Positions 1 to 12,847 of a stretch of 64,000 bases of DNA are shown here, one piece after another. The DNA comes from Rosa chinensis. Taxonomy: Eukaryota > Streptophyta > Magnoliopsida > Rosales > Rosaceae. The notes under the pieces are model-generated. The model made no database searches and was not told the DNA's origin. It worked only from the letters and a program-made list of their open reading frames with translations. Positions within the stretch are counted from its first letter, which is position 1. Each line of letters begins with the position of its first letter. The DNA lies in assembly GCF_002994745.2 (NCBI RefSeq), contig NC_037092.1:88016398-88080397 (forward strand), read 5' to 3'. Position numbers and translations under genes: made by a program.

Positions 1-241
1 CTTTAAAACTTGCCTTCAGAAGGTGAACTAAACTGTCTTCTTGCCACCCTAGGTGTTGACATGTTCTAAACAACCTATAGTTGAGTTTTGATTTTCTGCT
101 TATATGATTCAGTTAGTGTCTATATGTCTTTGGCCACTCTAGGTAAGGCAGACACCTTATGTATTATTTGAGGGCACTTCAGTTTAATGCCATGAATTCA
201 AATTTATAAATTCCCTACTAAATCTGGAACCTTTTAATGTT
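1..241. other. Left flank of the interrupted Copia-type element
   Basis: AT-rich sequence without a supported reading frame. Removing the inserted LTR element (247-10906) and one copy of its TSD joins this flank directly to the Copia-type gag that starts at about 10912, so it is probably the leader of that element. No methionine-tRNA primer site (TGGTATCAGAGC) occurs here, so the Copia 5' LTR, if present, lies to the left of the window. Confidence 0.4.
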
Positions 242-246
242 TTTGC

Positions 247-3200
247 TGTGAGCCCCCGAAAATTTATTTAATTTGTAGAATGTAATTTTCGCCAATAAGA
301 TTTTCACAAGGCGATTTACGTGACGAAATCTATTTCGGAAATTGTTTTGGTGTCGAGACCACCTATTAGGCCGAAATTCAAACTTTGGACCAATGTTCTT
401 TCATTCGGGCCCAGGGCGAAGTCGCGAAATAAATTAGGAGGTTTCCGACGAAAAACGAGTAAAAGAAAAGTTACGAGCCCAAAACCCGAAAGGAATCAGC
501 AAGGAGAATTCCGTAATTCATCGCAAGGGCAAAATGGACATTTCGCATACGCAAGTATAAATAGGAAATTGTGGAAACCCTAGCTCATTTTTCTCCTTCC
601 TCTCCCTCTCGGCCGCATTCACTCTCTCTCCCCGATCTCTCACTCTCTCTTCTCCTTCACTCTGCCACCACCGGAGACCCCAGCTCCGGCCACCATCTCA
701 CCACACCGCCTCCACCCTTCGAACCAGAACCGAATTCCGACCCAAACCTCACCAAAATCACGGCCGGGCACCATCGTCTTCCTTCACACGCGACAACCCA
801 AGACTGCGCGTCACTGTTCCTCGACCCTCATCGCTCTTCCGGCGATTTCCACGCCCTTCTGCCACCGTCGTTCTACTCAACAAGCAAAGCGGAGAAAGAC
901 CCAGAGACTCCTCTTCGCCGCCGACACCTGACGTTGCCGTTCGAACCTCATCGGAGCTCTCGGCTCTGCATGTCTTCATTCTCCGGTCTACAGCTCGAAT
1001 CGAGCTTGTACACTTCCATAAACGAAGTCGGAGCTACACTACCCTTCGAGACCCAAGCTCCCGACCTCCGACTCCGACCAGAGCAGCCGCACGCGCTTCA
1101 CGCGCCGCCGCTGGCGCGTCAACCACCGTAGCTCCGCCGCTCACGGTCGCTGGATCGTCTCTGTTAGGTAATTTACGTCATCCTAGTCTGGGTTGAAGCC
1201 TCCAATTAGATTTAGATTTAACACCTAATTTCTGTTGCTCAAATTGGATTGTGTGAGGTTTGGAGAATCTGCGTTTTGGAGATTTTGGAGGAGGAAGAAA
1301 CTATTGGTTCAGCCTAATTGGTATCGAAGAGTGGTAAGGACCTCGACCTTTGTTTGAATGAGATATTGGTTGAGGGTTGCTCATTGATGGTATATTGTCT
1401 GTTAGGGATTCAAAGGGTTGGTGGTGATGGAGCACGGCTATGTCGAGTCGAGTCACAGTTTGGAAAAGAAGAAATGGTAAGGGTCTGGGTTTTGAATCTG
1501 TTGTTGGTGAAACTGTGGTGGTTGTAATCTGTTGTTTGAATCGTTGAATGAGTGTGGTTAATGTGTGAAATTATTAGTACCAGATATGTGACTCGATTAA
1601 GTTTTGGTATATTGTGATTCATGGTTAAAATTGTAAAGATGGGTAATAAGAGTAATTTAAGTGTGAGTTGATGGTAATTACTAAGTCACCTGGATTTTGG
1701 CCCTTGTAGTGTAAGGTGGGAAGTAAATGGCTAATTAAGTGAGCATTTTGAAGAAATTGGTAAATAAGAATGTACCACTCATGACAAGTAAATTAGTGTG
1801 GTGAATGACATTATTGAGAATGGGTCAAAAGTTTAAATTAAGCATTTTGTAGCTATCATATCCCGAAACGAGTTTGAGAAACAAATTGTTCAGGAATGAC
1901 AATTATTTATTTGCTTAAGGTTAACGAGTAAGTAAAAAGGGTGAAACCGGTTGACCCGAATTACATAAAGACAGGAAGTATGATCTCCATATCCCGGATA
2001 AGCTTACAACGTTAAGTGGGTTATTTGGGAATGGTAATTGTTGATTGTTTTCTTAAAATAGAAATGCTAAACCAATCTTGGTCAAAGTGCTAAGTATAAT
2101 CACCATATCCTAAATGATTCAAATGCTATAACATTTGGATTATTTAGGAATGGATAGTAGATTTTATGTTAAAGGATAATTCGATGGACCTAAAGAGAAT
2201 TAAATGAATGTTTTGGTTGCTCGGTTAATTGGTTAGTGACGTCAAGTTACTCATTGGTTTAATTTTATTATAAAGGATCCGAGCAAGTGCACTTGGATTT
2301 GGACAAATGATCGAAAGTCGGGAACGAACCCGAATGTGGATGAGCACTCCAATTCCAGGTAGGGTGAGCCGTCCCTATCTTGTTAGTGGTTTTCTTGTGC
2401 GTGTATATGCTTATACATATATTAAGCTGCCTGCAAGTACGTTTTTGGTTGTTCATTAGTCGATGCCTCGTGATACATGTGTTTCCAGAACTGATAATTG
2501 CTAATTGCGAAAACCGAGGCTAGACTTGCATGTTGAGATACTGTACCCTTGTATGTTTATACTTGTGACCTGAAAGTGAATGGGACCTAGACGCTTAGAT
2601 TCCTAGGGATCCCACGGTGTCGATAACCGTGAACCTCCGGAGGGGGCTGTGCTCCTATGTTTGTCGAGGAAAGATAAGTATAGACAGTGAACCAGTCATA
2701 GGAGACTCAGGGCCAGGAAATGGACACTTTCGCTACTTGTAGTCAGAAGTACTACAGAGTAGTTGGCCGGTTCTCGAATTCAGGACGAACCAGGTCGGTC
2801 ACCGATTTGTTTTATATTAGCCGGCAGGTAAGTATCTCGGAGCTCCAAGTTGTGTGAAACATACTGCATATGTTTTATAAAAGCGATAAATGCTTGTGGT
2901 TGCCTCTTTATAAAGTATTTTCGATAAACGTGCACAATATTATGTAGTAAATATTTTCAAGTATATTATTATTTTCAAACCTAGCATGGTTGGGTCGGCC
3001 CCTACTGGGCATGCGAGGACGAAAGCTCACCCCTACTATAGTGTGCAGGTTTCGAGCATGTGGTCGGGAAGCGTACAGGGGAGGCACATGGCCCGGCTTG
3101 GCGCATTTCTCTGTAGTTTTATCAAAAGGAAGGTTTTGGTCCCTTAACGGATTTTGAAGTAATTTGGTTATTTATTTCCTCACTAATTTATTTGTTTTCT

Positions 3201-3535
3201 ATTCGCTCATTCACAAAATTTCGAGAGACCCGTAACCCTGGGGCGCGTCTCTCATACTTGTTTTCACTTCGTGATTTGTTATTTTCCAAATTGGACTCCG
3301 ATTGTAAGCCCAAAACTCCTAGCCCATTTCAAATTCCGCTTTTGAAAATATGTTGTTCGGTTGCTAGAACGTTTTGAGACATTTGTCCAAGAAAGTGTTT
3401 TGTAAACCAACAACCTGAACCAAAAAGGCCTTGTGATTTCGGGTTAATGAGTCATCGGGATGTCGTTAGTGACGTGTCGGTTTCTCATTGGCTCGGGGTC
3501 GCGGCGCTGTGGGACCCCTATCTCGGGTCACCACA
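247..3535 (+). repeat. 5' LTR of the LARD-like element
   Basis: This 3,289-bp direct repeat pairs with 7618-10906 at a constant offset of 7,371 bp. It starts TGTGAGCCCCCG and ends TCACCACA. Substitutions against the 3' copy are visible near 809, 1152, 1893, 1973, 2893 and 3480. Short open frames inside (320-583, 571-1131, 1318-1527) begin with GTG or lie in simple pyrimidine-rich sequence and recur unchanged in the other LTR, so I do not treat them as genes. Confidence 0.95.
556..563 (+). promoter_or_regulatory. LTR TATA box (TATAAATA)
   Basis: TATAAATA lies about 310 bp inside the LTR, followed by a CT-rich tract (from about 590) like a plant 5' leader. The identical site in the 3' LTR is at 7927-7934. 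It is the probable promoter for element transcription; the start would fall near 590, making U3 short and R/U5 very long. Confidence 0.6.
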
Positions 3536-3541
3536 GTAAAG

Positions 3542-3553
3542 TGGTATCAGAGC
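3542..3553 (+). promoter_or_regulatory. Primer-binding site, initiator Met-tRNA
   Basis: TGGTATCAGAGC, complementary to the 3' end of plant initiator methionine tRNA, begins six bases after the LTR end. It fixes the element's orientation as plus and is usual for plant chromoviruses and Copia elements. Confidence 0.9.
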
Positions 3554-6500
3554 TCTAGGTTTCGAAGTACTTTGGAAATTGTTTTTGCAAAACTAGCAAC
3601 CCTTTTCAAATTTTTCAAGTGTTGAATTTGGTTGAGCAAAACACTCGGTTTTCTTGGGCATTTAAAAATATGTTGGCAAAAATGTTTTTGACCCTTTCTT
3701 TTATTTTACTCATTTCGGATGATACCTTCTTACCTCATTTCACTTGCAAATATTTTTCCTTGAGGCTATTTTCTAGTTGTTCACAGAACTACCGTTGGAT
3801 TTGAATAGTAAAGACGCCTTTGAGATTTCTTGGAAAATTATTTAGTTTGTCTTTTGTGGTGCTCTAAAGTTTGGTTTAAAGTTTTAAAATTGCCAATGCC
3901 GTCATGATGCCACTCGACCACAAACGCTCCAAAGATAGTAAGTATGAACACTAGATAAAGTGTTGGGTAAATTATTAGGGGATTGAGCATTAAGGAGTTA
4001 ACGATGTTATGTTAGGTGAGTTGATACTTGAAAATGTGGGTTAAAGATGAAGTTGAAGGGAATATTTGTGCACCCCCATGCTAGCGTTATAGAGTAAATT
4101 TTATTGATGGATTAAAGTTGTTGTTCTACATATATTGTTGCACGTATTGAAAAATATAGAGTGTAGTGTGGAGCAGAGTGAAAAATTGAGTAAAAAGTGA
4201 GATAATGACCCCTATATAGTCATTTGGATTAGTGGTGTTCATATTTTCGCTCGATTTCCTCTTCTTTCTTCCGAGTGATGGCCCGACTGCAGCGGTTCCC
4301 CATCGATGCTCTACGAAAGAAGGTGTGCCTATCGAGTAAGGTAGACACCGCTCAAGTGTTCCCCAAGTAGTGGACTAATAGGGAAACTTGTAATGGCAAC
4401 ACAAACATAAAAATTGAGTATAGCTTGAACTCGGCATCTCCCCAATCTTATTGTTAATTGGTGGAACGATATGAAACTTTGTTGCTTTGGGAGAAATCTA
4501 TTGTTGTGTTATGTAGTGTTGTTGTGTTGACAAAATTATTTTGTTGGGAAACACAAGAAATTGAGGAACGACTAGTAGAGTCACAGAAACTATTCTTGGG
4601 TTGCCATTGGTCCGCAGGGAATTGAGAAATTATGTTTCCTATAATTGGAGAAATTGTTAGGAAAATAAATGATTGCGGTACTGGCAACATCTCTAAAAGT
4701 GGTCAAGAAAAGATCTTTAAAGGATTATAACTTTAGCAGCCAGTTTTCTTTACTTCAAGGAATCTTTGATTTCTTTGTAGTCAATACCGCCACGAATTTC
4801 GGAACGTGGACGAGTTGGTAGCACACTCTTGAAAAACAACTTCGAATACGTGGTTACAATGAAGTTGAAATGGTGACGTCAAGGGTATTTGAAAATTCAA
4901 AAGTCGATTTAAGACCTCATTCTACAGGGATGTGGAGAAGGACGGTCAACGTCTTATATAGAACTACATGTTGTGGCTTCGCCCTCAAAAAAAAAAAAAA
5001 AAAAAAAAAAGAAGTCGAGAAAGGTTTGAACACAAATACTTGTGTGCAATTGGCGAGCTCATGAGTCTACTATTGGGACAACCGTTCCAAAGGTTTCGTT
5101 ACCTTAAGAGATTGAAGTTCGAGTTAGTTTCCTCTTGATGACGATGATTAGCGTGGATGAGCCTAAAGCTTCGGTTCGATACCTTAGTAGGGAAATTGTT
5201 TGAAGAGGTATACCCTAATTAGGAACTTAAGTACGAACCTTTGTAGACTCGAATTGAAAGAAGAAATCACAAGTCAACAGTAGCTCTCCAGGATTAAAGT
5301 ATCTCCTAGTTTGCTTGGGGAGAAATCCACTACGCTGGGATTCGAGGCGTGACAAGGTAAAAGACGCATACGAGTACGAGTTCGAGAATCTAGGTGACAA
5401 ATTGCGCATTTACCTCACGTACTCGCTTTTGAGACAAGGAATTTGTAACATTTCTTCCACACCAGGAGTTTACATTAACTGTTTGACATTCTTGCCCCTT
5501 ATTACAAAAGTTGATTTTCGTCTCTTGCATTATTCAAAATGTTTTCCTCATAAGTCAAAAGACTACACCTTAAACAATCGAGTTTTCCTTACTAAAGTGT
5601 TTTGTTTTACGAAGCCTGAACATTCTAGGTTCTTTTTAGAAGTTCTACAACCTAGACTTTGAAAACAAACTCAAAACTATCTTCAAGGCTGTTTCAGCAA
5701 AATGTATTTGAAATTATTTCCTTACCTACCAAAAAGTTCGTGCCAACAAATCTTGTTCGAAAAGTAGGAGAGTTTAAAATTTCCCCAAATCTGTTTTCAA
5801 GCAAAATTGAAATTCCGAGAATTTTACTATTTTGTCTCCTCAACTACTTGAAATTTAGTTTTATCCGACCTCTACTACTTTTAAATTTCTGAGATTTTAC
5901 GACGGTCTCAGTCAGTATTTCTAGATTTGAATCTAGGGATTTGGTTGAAATTGCTTATCCCAAAATTTTAGTCGTGAACTTCCAAATTATTTTCCAACTT
6001 CTTGGAAACTTGAAATGTTGGTCTCGTTGTGGTTTTCTTTTCTCTTTGGTTATTCTTTTTATGTAAAACTGGTGGTTGAAAGAATGTTTGTTCACCTATG
6101 AATTTACTCAGGACACCCACTTCGAAAGTAAAGGGTTACTTTAGAAGAGAATATTTAGAAGTTCCTTTTTCTTGTTGTCAAACGAGGACACAAGGAAATA
6201 AAGTGCTTATAACCGATTCAACTGTTTTGGCTTGACCAAAAGTTGAAGGAGCGCTTATGATTTAATTTCTGAGTTTTGACATCAAACGAGTTCGTAAGGG
6301 TAAAAATGATAGTTCAAGGTTGGGACCATGAAAGGAAATGCTACAAACTTTGCAAATTCCGAGGAGTCAACCTCGATTGGTGATCCTCGAATTTCGTTGA
6401 GCTTTATTGAAAAGTATTGTTGCAACTTGACGCCTCGAGCATTGGACGGTTTGTTCGGTCAATGCCAAGCAACCTATCGATTGATGTCTCATGATGTGTA

Positions 6501-7604
6501 GCAGATACCAAGATGTCGCGATTTTACAATGTGACATCAAGTCTACTGAATTGTGTGCTTGGTTTCGATGTCATATGGACAAGCTGTCGCAATTGTTTGT
6601 TCAAGGAGTAAATAGTATCCGCTAAGTTACGAATAAGGGTGTATGAGGTTTGACAACCAAGATCGTTGATAACTACGAGGCTGACGTCAGTGATGACATC
6701 GTTGGCGTGCCATTCGTAGTGACGTTCTACGAAACTTATTTATGTTAGACATGCAAAGAAAGCTTTGTTTTCTTTCTTGGTCACTACTCATATTTAAGGT
6801 TCTAATTCCGAGTAATTTTTCTACTCTCATTGAAGTGGAAGTTTGGTGTAGACGTCAATTTGTTTCCGGTTATTTTGAAAAGTAAGTGATTATCGCATGG
6901 CTGCAACGAAGTGCTATTCAGCGTGTTACTTATCGAAAAGAATCATGATTCATGGAGAGAAGTGTATCCTATGAAATGTATAATAGGAACACTTGGTGAA
7001 GTGGAAAGAATAGCCCTGAAATTTGGATATGTGGCCAATGGAGGCACAAAATTGTGGAAGTTTTACGAATGTCATCATGTTGCGTAACTTGATGCGTGAT
7101 GGGGCATTCCAGGCAAATTGTTTACAAGTAACACTTGAGAAATTCTTACTCTAATGTGTTGGTCATCTACTTGTGGAAACGAGGTTGACAAGTGGATTTA
7201 CCACTGCTTTGCAGTATGTTGTTATTGAGATTAGTGGGTGACTAAGTGTTAGTCCCCGATTTGTTTTAAGGCTCTTTGAATTATTCATAAAGGCTGAAGT
7301 GATAACGTCTTTGTCTATGGCATTGAGCTCCGAGGAGTTGGGTGAGACTATGAAATCAAATGTGTACGTATACACACACAATGTGATTAGGAAAATTGCA
7401 ATTTGCAAAAAAAAAAAAACAAGTGGTTATAGAGTTTGATAAGGTCATCCTCATGAGTGAAGTAAGATGAACCATGTGAAAGGTAAAGGTTCGAAATATG
7501 TCAAGGGAAAATGAAACTATGTCTTGTGAACACTCGAGTCCGAGGTGAAAAGAAGTAACCTCCCATTTACGCATTGGGCAAATTTCGAGGACGAAATTTA
7601 TTTT
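3554..7604 (+). other. Internal region of the LARD-like element, non-coding
   Basis: Four kilobases without an ORF over about 115 codons on either strand, and no recognisable gag, reverse transcriptase or integrase motif. It includes a run of 24 A at 4987-5010. What it keeps is presumably packaging and structural signal. The tail at 7578-7612 retains a short match to the end of chromovirus integrase. Confidence 0.75.
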
Positions 7605-7617
7605 AAGGGGGGTGGAG
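7605..7617 (+). promoter_or_regulatory. Polypurine tract
   Basis: The purine-rich run AAGGGGGGTGGAG directly precedes the 3' LTR at 7618 and would prime plus-strand DNA synthesis. Confidence 0.85.
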
Positions 7618-10600
7618 TGTGAGCCCCCGAAAATTTATTTAATTTGTAGAATGTAATTTTCGCCAATAAGATTTTCACAAGGCGATTTACGTGACGAAAT
7701 CTATTTCGGAAATTGTTTTGGTGTCGAGACCACCTATTAGGCCGAAATTCAAACTTTGGACCAATGTTCTTTCATTCGGGCCCAGGGCGAAGTCGCGAAA
7801 TAAATTAGGAGGTTTCCGACGAAAAACGAGTAAAAGAAAAGTTACGAGCCCAAAACCCGAAAGGAATCAGCAAGGAGAATTCCGTAATTCATCGCAAGGG
7901 CAAAATGGACATTTCGCATACGCAAGTATAAATAGGAAATTGTGGAAACCCTAGCTCATTTTTCTCCTTCCTCTCCCTCTCGGCCGCATTCACTCTCTCT
8001 CCCCGATCTCTCACTCTCTCTTCTCCTTCACTCTGCCACCACCGGAGACCCCAGCTCCGGCCACCATCTCACCACACCGCCTCCACCCTTCGAACCAGAA
8101 CCGAATTCCGACCCAAACCTCACCAAAATCACGGCCGGGCACCATCGTCTTCCTTCACACGCGACAACCCAAGACTGCGAGTCACTGTTCCTCGACCCTC
8201 ATCGCTCTTCCGGCGATTTCCACGCCCTTCTGCCACCGTCGTTCTACTCAACAAGCAAAGCGGAGAAAGACCCAGAGACTCCTCTTCGCCGCCGACACCT
8301 GACGTTGCCGTTCGAACCTCATCGGAGCTCTCGGCTCTGCATGTCTTCATTCTCCGGTCTACAGCTCGAATCGAGCTTGTACACTTCCATAAACGAAGTC
8401 GGAGCTACACTACCCTTCGAGACCCAAGCTCCCGACCTCCGACTCCGACCAGAGCAGCCGCACGCGCTTCACGCGCCGCCGCTGGCGCGTCAACCACCGT
8501 AGCTCCGCCGCTCACGGTCGCTAGATCGTCTCTGTTAGGTAATTTACGTCATCCTAGTCTGGGTTGAAGCCTCCAATTAGATTTAGATTTAACACCTAAT
8601 TTCTGTTGCTCAAATTGGATTGTGTGAGGTTTGGAGAATCTGCGTTTTGGAGATTTTGGAGGAGGAAGAAACTATTGGTTCAGCCTAATTGGTATCGAAG
8701 AGTGGTAAGGACCTCGACCTTTGTTTGAATGAGATATTGGTTGAGGGTTGCTCATTGATGGTATATTGTCTGTTAGGGATTCAAAGGGTTGGTGGTGATG
8801 GAGCACGGCTATGTCGAGTCGAGTCACAGTTTGGAAAAGAAGAAATGGTAAGGGTCTGGGTTTTGAATCTGTTGTTGGTGAAACTGTGGTGGTTGTAATC
8901 TGTTGTTTGAATCGTTGAATGAGTGTGGTTAATGTGTGAAATTATTAGTACCAGATATGTGACTCGATTAAGTTTTGGTATATTGTGATTCATGGTTAAA
9001 ATTGTAAAGATGGGTAATAAGAGTAATTTAAGTGTGAGTTGATGGTAATTACTAAGTCACCTGGATTTTGGCCCTTGTAGTGTAAGGTGGGAAGTAAATG
9101 GCTAATTAAGTGAGCATTTTGAAGAAATTGGTAAATAAGAATGTACCACTCATGACAAGTAAATTAGTGTGGTGAATGACATTATTGAGAATGGGTCAAA
9201 AGTTTAAATTAAGCATTTTGTAGCTATCATATCCCGAAACGAGTTTGAGAAACAAATTGTTCGGGAATGACAATTATTTATTTGCTTAAGGTTAACGAGT
9301 AAGTAAAAAGGGTGAAACCGGTTGACCCGAATTACATAAAGACACGAAGTATGATCTCCATATCCCGGATAAGCTTACAACGTTAAGTGGGTTATTTGGG
9401 AATGGTAATTGTTGATTGTTTTCTTAAAATAGAAATGCTAAACCAATCTTGGTCAAAGTGCTAAGTATAATCACCATATCCTAAATGATTCAAATGCTAT
9501 AACATTTGGATTATTTAGGAATGGATAGTAGATTTTATGTTAAAGGATAATTCGATGGACCTAAAGAGAATTAAATGAATGTTTTGGTTGCTCGGTTAAT
9601 TGGTTAGTGACGTCAAGTTACTCATTGGTTTAATTTTATTATAAAGGATCCGAGCAAGTGCACTTGGATTTGGACAAATGATCGAAAGTCGGGAACGAAC
9701 CCGAATGTGGATGAGCACTCCAATTCCAGGTAGGGTGAGCCGTCCCTATCTTGTTAGTGGTTTTCTTGTGCGTGTATATGCTTATACATATATTAAGCTG
9801 CCTGCAAGTACGTTTTTGGTTGTTCATTAGTCGATGCCTCGTGATACATGTGTTTCCAGAACTGATAATTGCTAATTGCGAAAACCGAGGCTAGACTTGC
9901 ATGTTGAGATACTGTACCCTTGTATGTTTATACTTGTGACCTGAAAGTGAATGGGACCTAGACGCTTAGATTCCTAGGGATCCCACGGTGTCGATAACCG
10001 TGAACCTCCGGAGGGGGCTGTGCTCCTATGTTTGTCGAGGAAAGATAAGTATAGACAGTGAACCAGTCATAGGAGACTCAGGGCCAGGAAATGGACACTT
10101 TCGCTACTTGTAGTCAGAAGTACTACAGAGTAGTTGGCCGGTTCTCGAATTCAGGACGAACCAGGTCGGTCACCGATTTGTTTTATATTAGCCGGCAGGT
10201 AAGTATCTCGGAGCTCCAAGTTGTGTGAAACATACTGCATATGTTTTATAAAAGCGATAAATGTTTGTGGTTGCCTCTTTATAAAGTATTTTCGATAAAC
10301 GTGCACAATATTATGTAGTAAATATTTTCAAGTATATTATTATTTTCAAACCTAGCATGGTTGGGTCGGCCCCTACTGGGCATGCGAGGACGAAAGCTCA
10401 CCCCTACTATAGTGTGCAGGTTTCGAGCATGTGGTCGGGAAGCGTACAGGGGAGGCACATGGCCCGGCTTGGCGCATTTCTCTGTAGTTTTATCAAAAGG
10501 AAGGTTTTGGTCCCTTAACGGATTTTGAAGTAATTTGGTTATTTATTTCCTCACTAATTTATTTGTTTTCTATTCGCTCATTCACAAAATTTCGAGAGAC

Positions 10601-10906
10601 CCGTAACCCTGGGGCGCGTCTCTCATACTTGTTTTCACTTCGTGATTTGTTATTTTCCAAATTGGACTCCGATTGTAAGCCCAAAACTCCTAGCCCATTT
10701 CAAATTCCGCTTTTGAAAATATGTTGTTCGGTTGCTAGAACGTTTTGAGACATTTGTCCAAGAAAGTGTTTTGTAAACCAACAACCTGAACCAAAAAGGC
10801 CTTGTGATTTCGGGTTAATGAGTCATCGGGATGTCGTTAGTGACGTGTCAGTTTCTCATTGGCTCGGGGTCGCGGCGCTGTGGGACCCCTATCTCGGGTC
10901 ACCACA
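7618..10906 (+). repeat. 3' LTR of the LARD-like element
   Basis: Same length (3,289 bp) as the 5' LTR and nearly identical. It ends ACCACA, followed immediately by the TSD copy TTTGC at 10907-10911 and then by Copia gag sequence. Confidence 0.95.
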
Positions 10907-10911
10907 TTTGC

Positions 10912-11765
10912 TATAGCCATTAACCTCCCTTTAGGATTTCATCAAATTGAGAGCTTAAATGGATCAAACTTTAAAAGATGGAAGCAGGATATAGAGCTGC
11001 ATTTAGGCATGATAGATTATGATCATGTCCTTAAGGAAGATCCACCAGCTGAACCAACACCTACTACCAGCAAGGATGTGAAGGATAGGTACCATCAATG
11101 GCACAAACACAACAGATTGACCGTAGTAATTATGAAGAAATCTATGACAGAAGCTGTGAGAGGTAGTATACCTGAGTCTGAGTATGCTAGGGAATACTTT
11201 AAAAATGTAGAAGAAAAATTCAAAGTGTCAAATAAAGCTGAAATTGGAAACTTGATGAATACTCTTATTACCATGAAGTTTGATGGAGTTGGAAGCATTA
11301 GAGAATATATAATGAAGGGTATTGATGTAGCTGCAAAACTCAAGGTCCTAAATGTCAGTATTGAAGACACCTTCTTGGTACACTTGCTTTTGAATTCTCT
11401 ACCTCAACAATATAGTCAGATGCAGTCAAATTACAATACACAGAAGGAGAGTTGGAGTGTAAATGAACTGATTTCAATATGTGTCCAAGAAGAGGATAGA
11501 ATTAAGAAGGGAAAGGAGCATCGGAATTAACCTTGTCAGCAAGCCTCAGTTTAAGAAGAAATTCAACTATAGATCAAACCAATCAGGTGCCTCATCTTCT
11601 AAAATTTCTCAAGGGTCTAGCAACTCTAAAAATTTTAAGAATGGTTCTGTAAAATGCTTTTTCTGCCGAAAGCCTGGACATGTCAAAAAGGATTGCAAGG
11701 GTTTCAAAGACTGGCTTATGAAGAAAGGGATTTCCAAGGAAGAGGATCCCAAACAAGGAGGCTAG
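10912..11765 (+). pseudogene. Copia-type gag (UBN2-like) with zinc knuckle, frameshifted
   Basis: The frame ending at 11530 carries the gag core of plant Copia elements: a Leu-Asn-Gly-Ser-Asn-Phe-x-x-Trp start, then an alpha-helical segment with the 'LLNSLPQQY' motif near 11386-11412. A one-base shift near 11515-11530 moves the rest into another frame (to 11765), which holds the nucleocapsid zinc knuckle Cys-x2-Cys-x4-His-x4-Cys at about 11654-11697. No protease, integrase or reverse transcriptase follows: the polypurine tract is only 620 bp downstream. The gag start is separated from its upstream sequence by the 247-10906 insertion. It is either a gag-only (TR-GAG type) element or an internally deleted Copia copy. 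Confidence 0.8.
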
Positions 11766-12401
11766 GAGTTAAGGCAGTTGGTTTGTTTCAAACTCATATG
11801 AGAATTTTATTAAGTTTTTGGTGCTTTACATTAGTGGGAGGATTTAAAATTTATTTTTCTGCATTATTTGATTTCATTGCTGTAGACTTCATTGAAATTT
11901 ATTCAGAACATTGATTTTGAGGTTCCTGTTTCAGTAATTTAAAGCTGCAGATTTCTGACTCAAGAAGTATTATTGAAAGTTCTGCATTTGTGATGTTTTA
12001 CTCGAGTATGATTGATTCTTTCATTAGCCTTATTTGCAGAAATGTTCAATATACTGATGAAATTTGTGTTGAGCTTGATTGAAAGCACTAAATTTACAGA
12101 TTCCTTAATTTTCAGAATCTATGTTTTGGATCGTTTTCTTGCACTGAATTTTGTAAGAAAATCTGAGTTTCATATGCAATTGTGCTCCTGTGTTCTGTGA
12201 GATATTACATTGTGATTGCAGGGTGCTAATGCTTGGTTAAGCATTAGGTTTCCTGTGGTTCAATATAATGAATTACAGAATGACTGTGTATTGGAATGAA
12301 TTTGATGATGCTAAGTATGTCTCTGTGCACACTTCATTTTTGCTATAACTGATGCAGCAGCTTTTATTATTGTTTGAACATTGATAGTCCAAGTGGGAGA
12401 T
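11766..12401 (+). other. Non-coding 3' part of the gag-only Copia-type element
   Basis: AT-rich sequence with no supported ORF. It ends in the Copia-style polypurine signal CCAAGTGGGAGAT at about 12389-12401, immediately before the presumed 3' LTR. Confidence 0.55.
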
Positions 12402-12840
12402 TGTAAGACTTCATGTGGACTATCAATATTCATCAAGTATTACAATAACTAAGCTGCATACTTGCATACTTATAGAACAAGCAAATAGACATTCCTAGTG
12501 TTAATCGATTCATGTTGGATTTCCGATTGCTATCAGTACTGATTTAAGAGGTTACTTTGCTAATGAGGTATACCTAATTGCATATGGAACAAGAATAAGG
12601 TTGGCCTAAATGTAAAAGGATTAGGAAACCTTTATGGGAGGCACCTAATCCTCCATGCCTATTTATAGGTCCCTGCTCTAACAATCATATACAAGCATTC
12701 AAGTTCTCTGCCCCATTAGTGAGATTGCCTTCGTCAGATTGTTCAGAGGAGAAGATCAAACGTGTCTTTTTCAGGTTAGTCTTCTTACATATGTACATAC
12801 ATCATGTGTTCTTGTCTTGAGTGCAATATATAACTGCATA
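12402..12840 (+). repeat. Probable 3' LTR of the Copia-type element
   Basis: It starts TGTAAGACTT right after the polypurine tract and contains a TATA-like TATTTATAG near 12659. The right boundary cannot be fixed because the 5' LTR is not in the window; it must end before the receptor pseudogene at 12848. Confidence 0.5.
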
Positions 12841-12847
12841 TATGTTT

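Larger units (their letters stand above)
242..10911 (+). mobile_element. Young non-coding Ty3/Gypsy-derived LTR retrotransposon (LARD-like), complete with TSD
   Basis: Two 3,289-bp LTRs (247-3535 and 7618-10906) begin TG and end CA and are flanked by the 5-bp target-site duplication TTTGC at 242-246 and 10907-10911. A primer-binding site matching initiator-methionine tRNA sits at 3542-3553 and a polypurine tract ends at 7617, so the element reads on the plus strand. The 4.1-kb internal region has no long open frame. The last internal bases (about 7578-7612) still read as the Asn-Phe-Glu-Asp-Glu, Lys-Gly-Gly ending typical of plant chromovirus (Tekay/Del-type) polyproteins, so the element looks like a deletion derivative that depends on an autonomous relative. 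Aligned by eye, the LTRs show only about six differences, which means a very recent insertion. Long LTRs around a non-coding core match the plant LARD class. Confidence 0.93.

Noticed and set aside
320..1131. Two open frames (87 and 186 codons) in the left LTR, repeated in the right LTR at 7691-8502
   Set aside because: Both start with GTG, lie in LTR leader sequence rich in CT, and are identical only because the LTRs are nearly identical. No domain.
10859..10911. Start of the 223-codon gag frame inside the LTR
   Set aside because: The frame opens with TTG within the 3' LTR of the inserted element; the gag sequence proper begins after the TSD at 10912.
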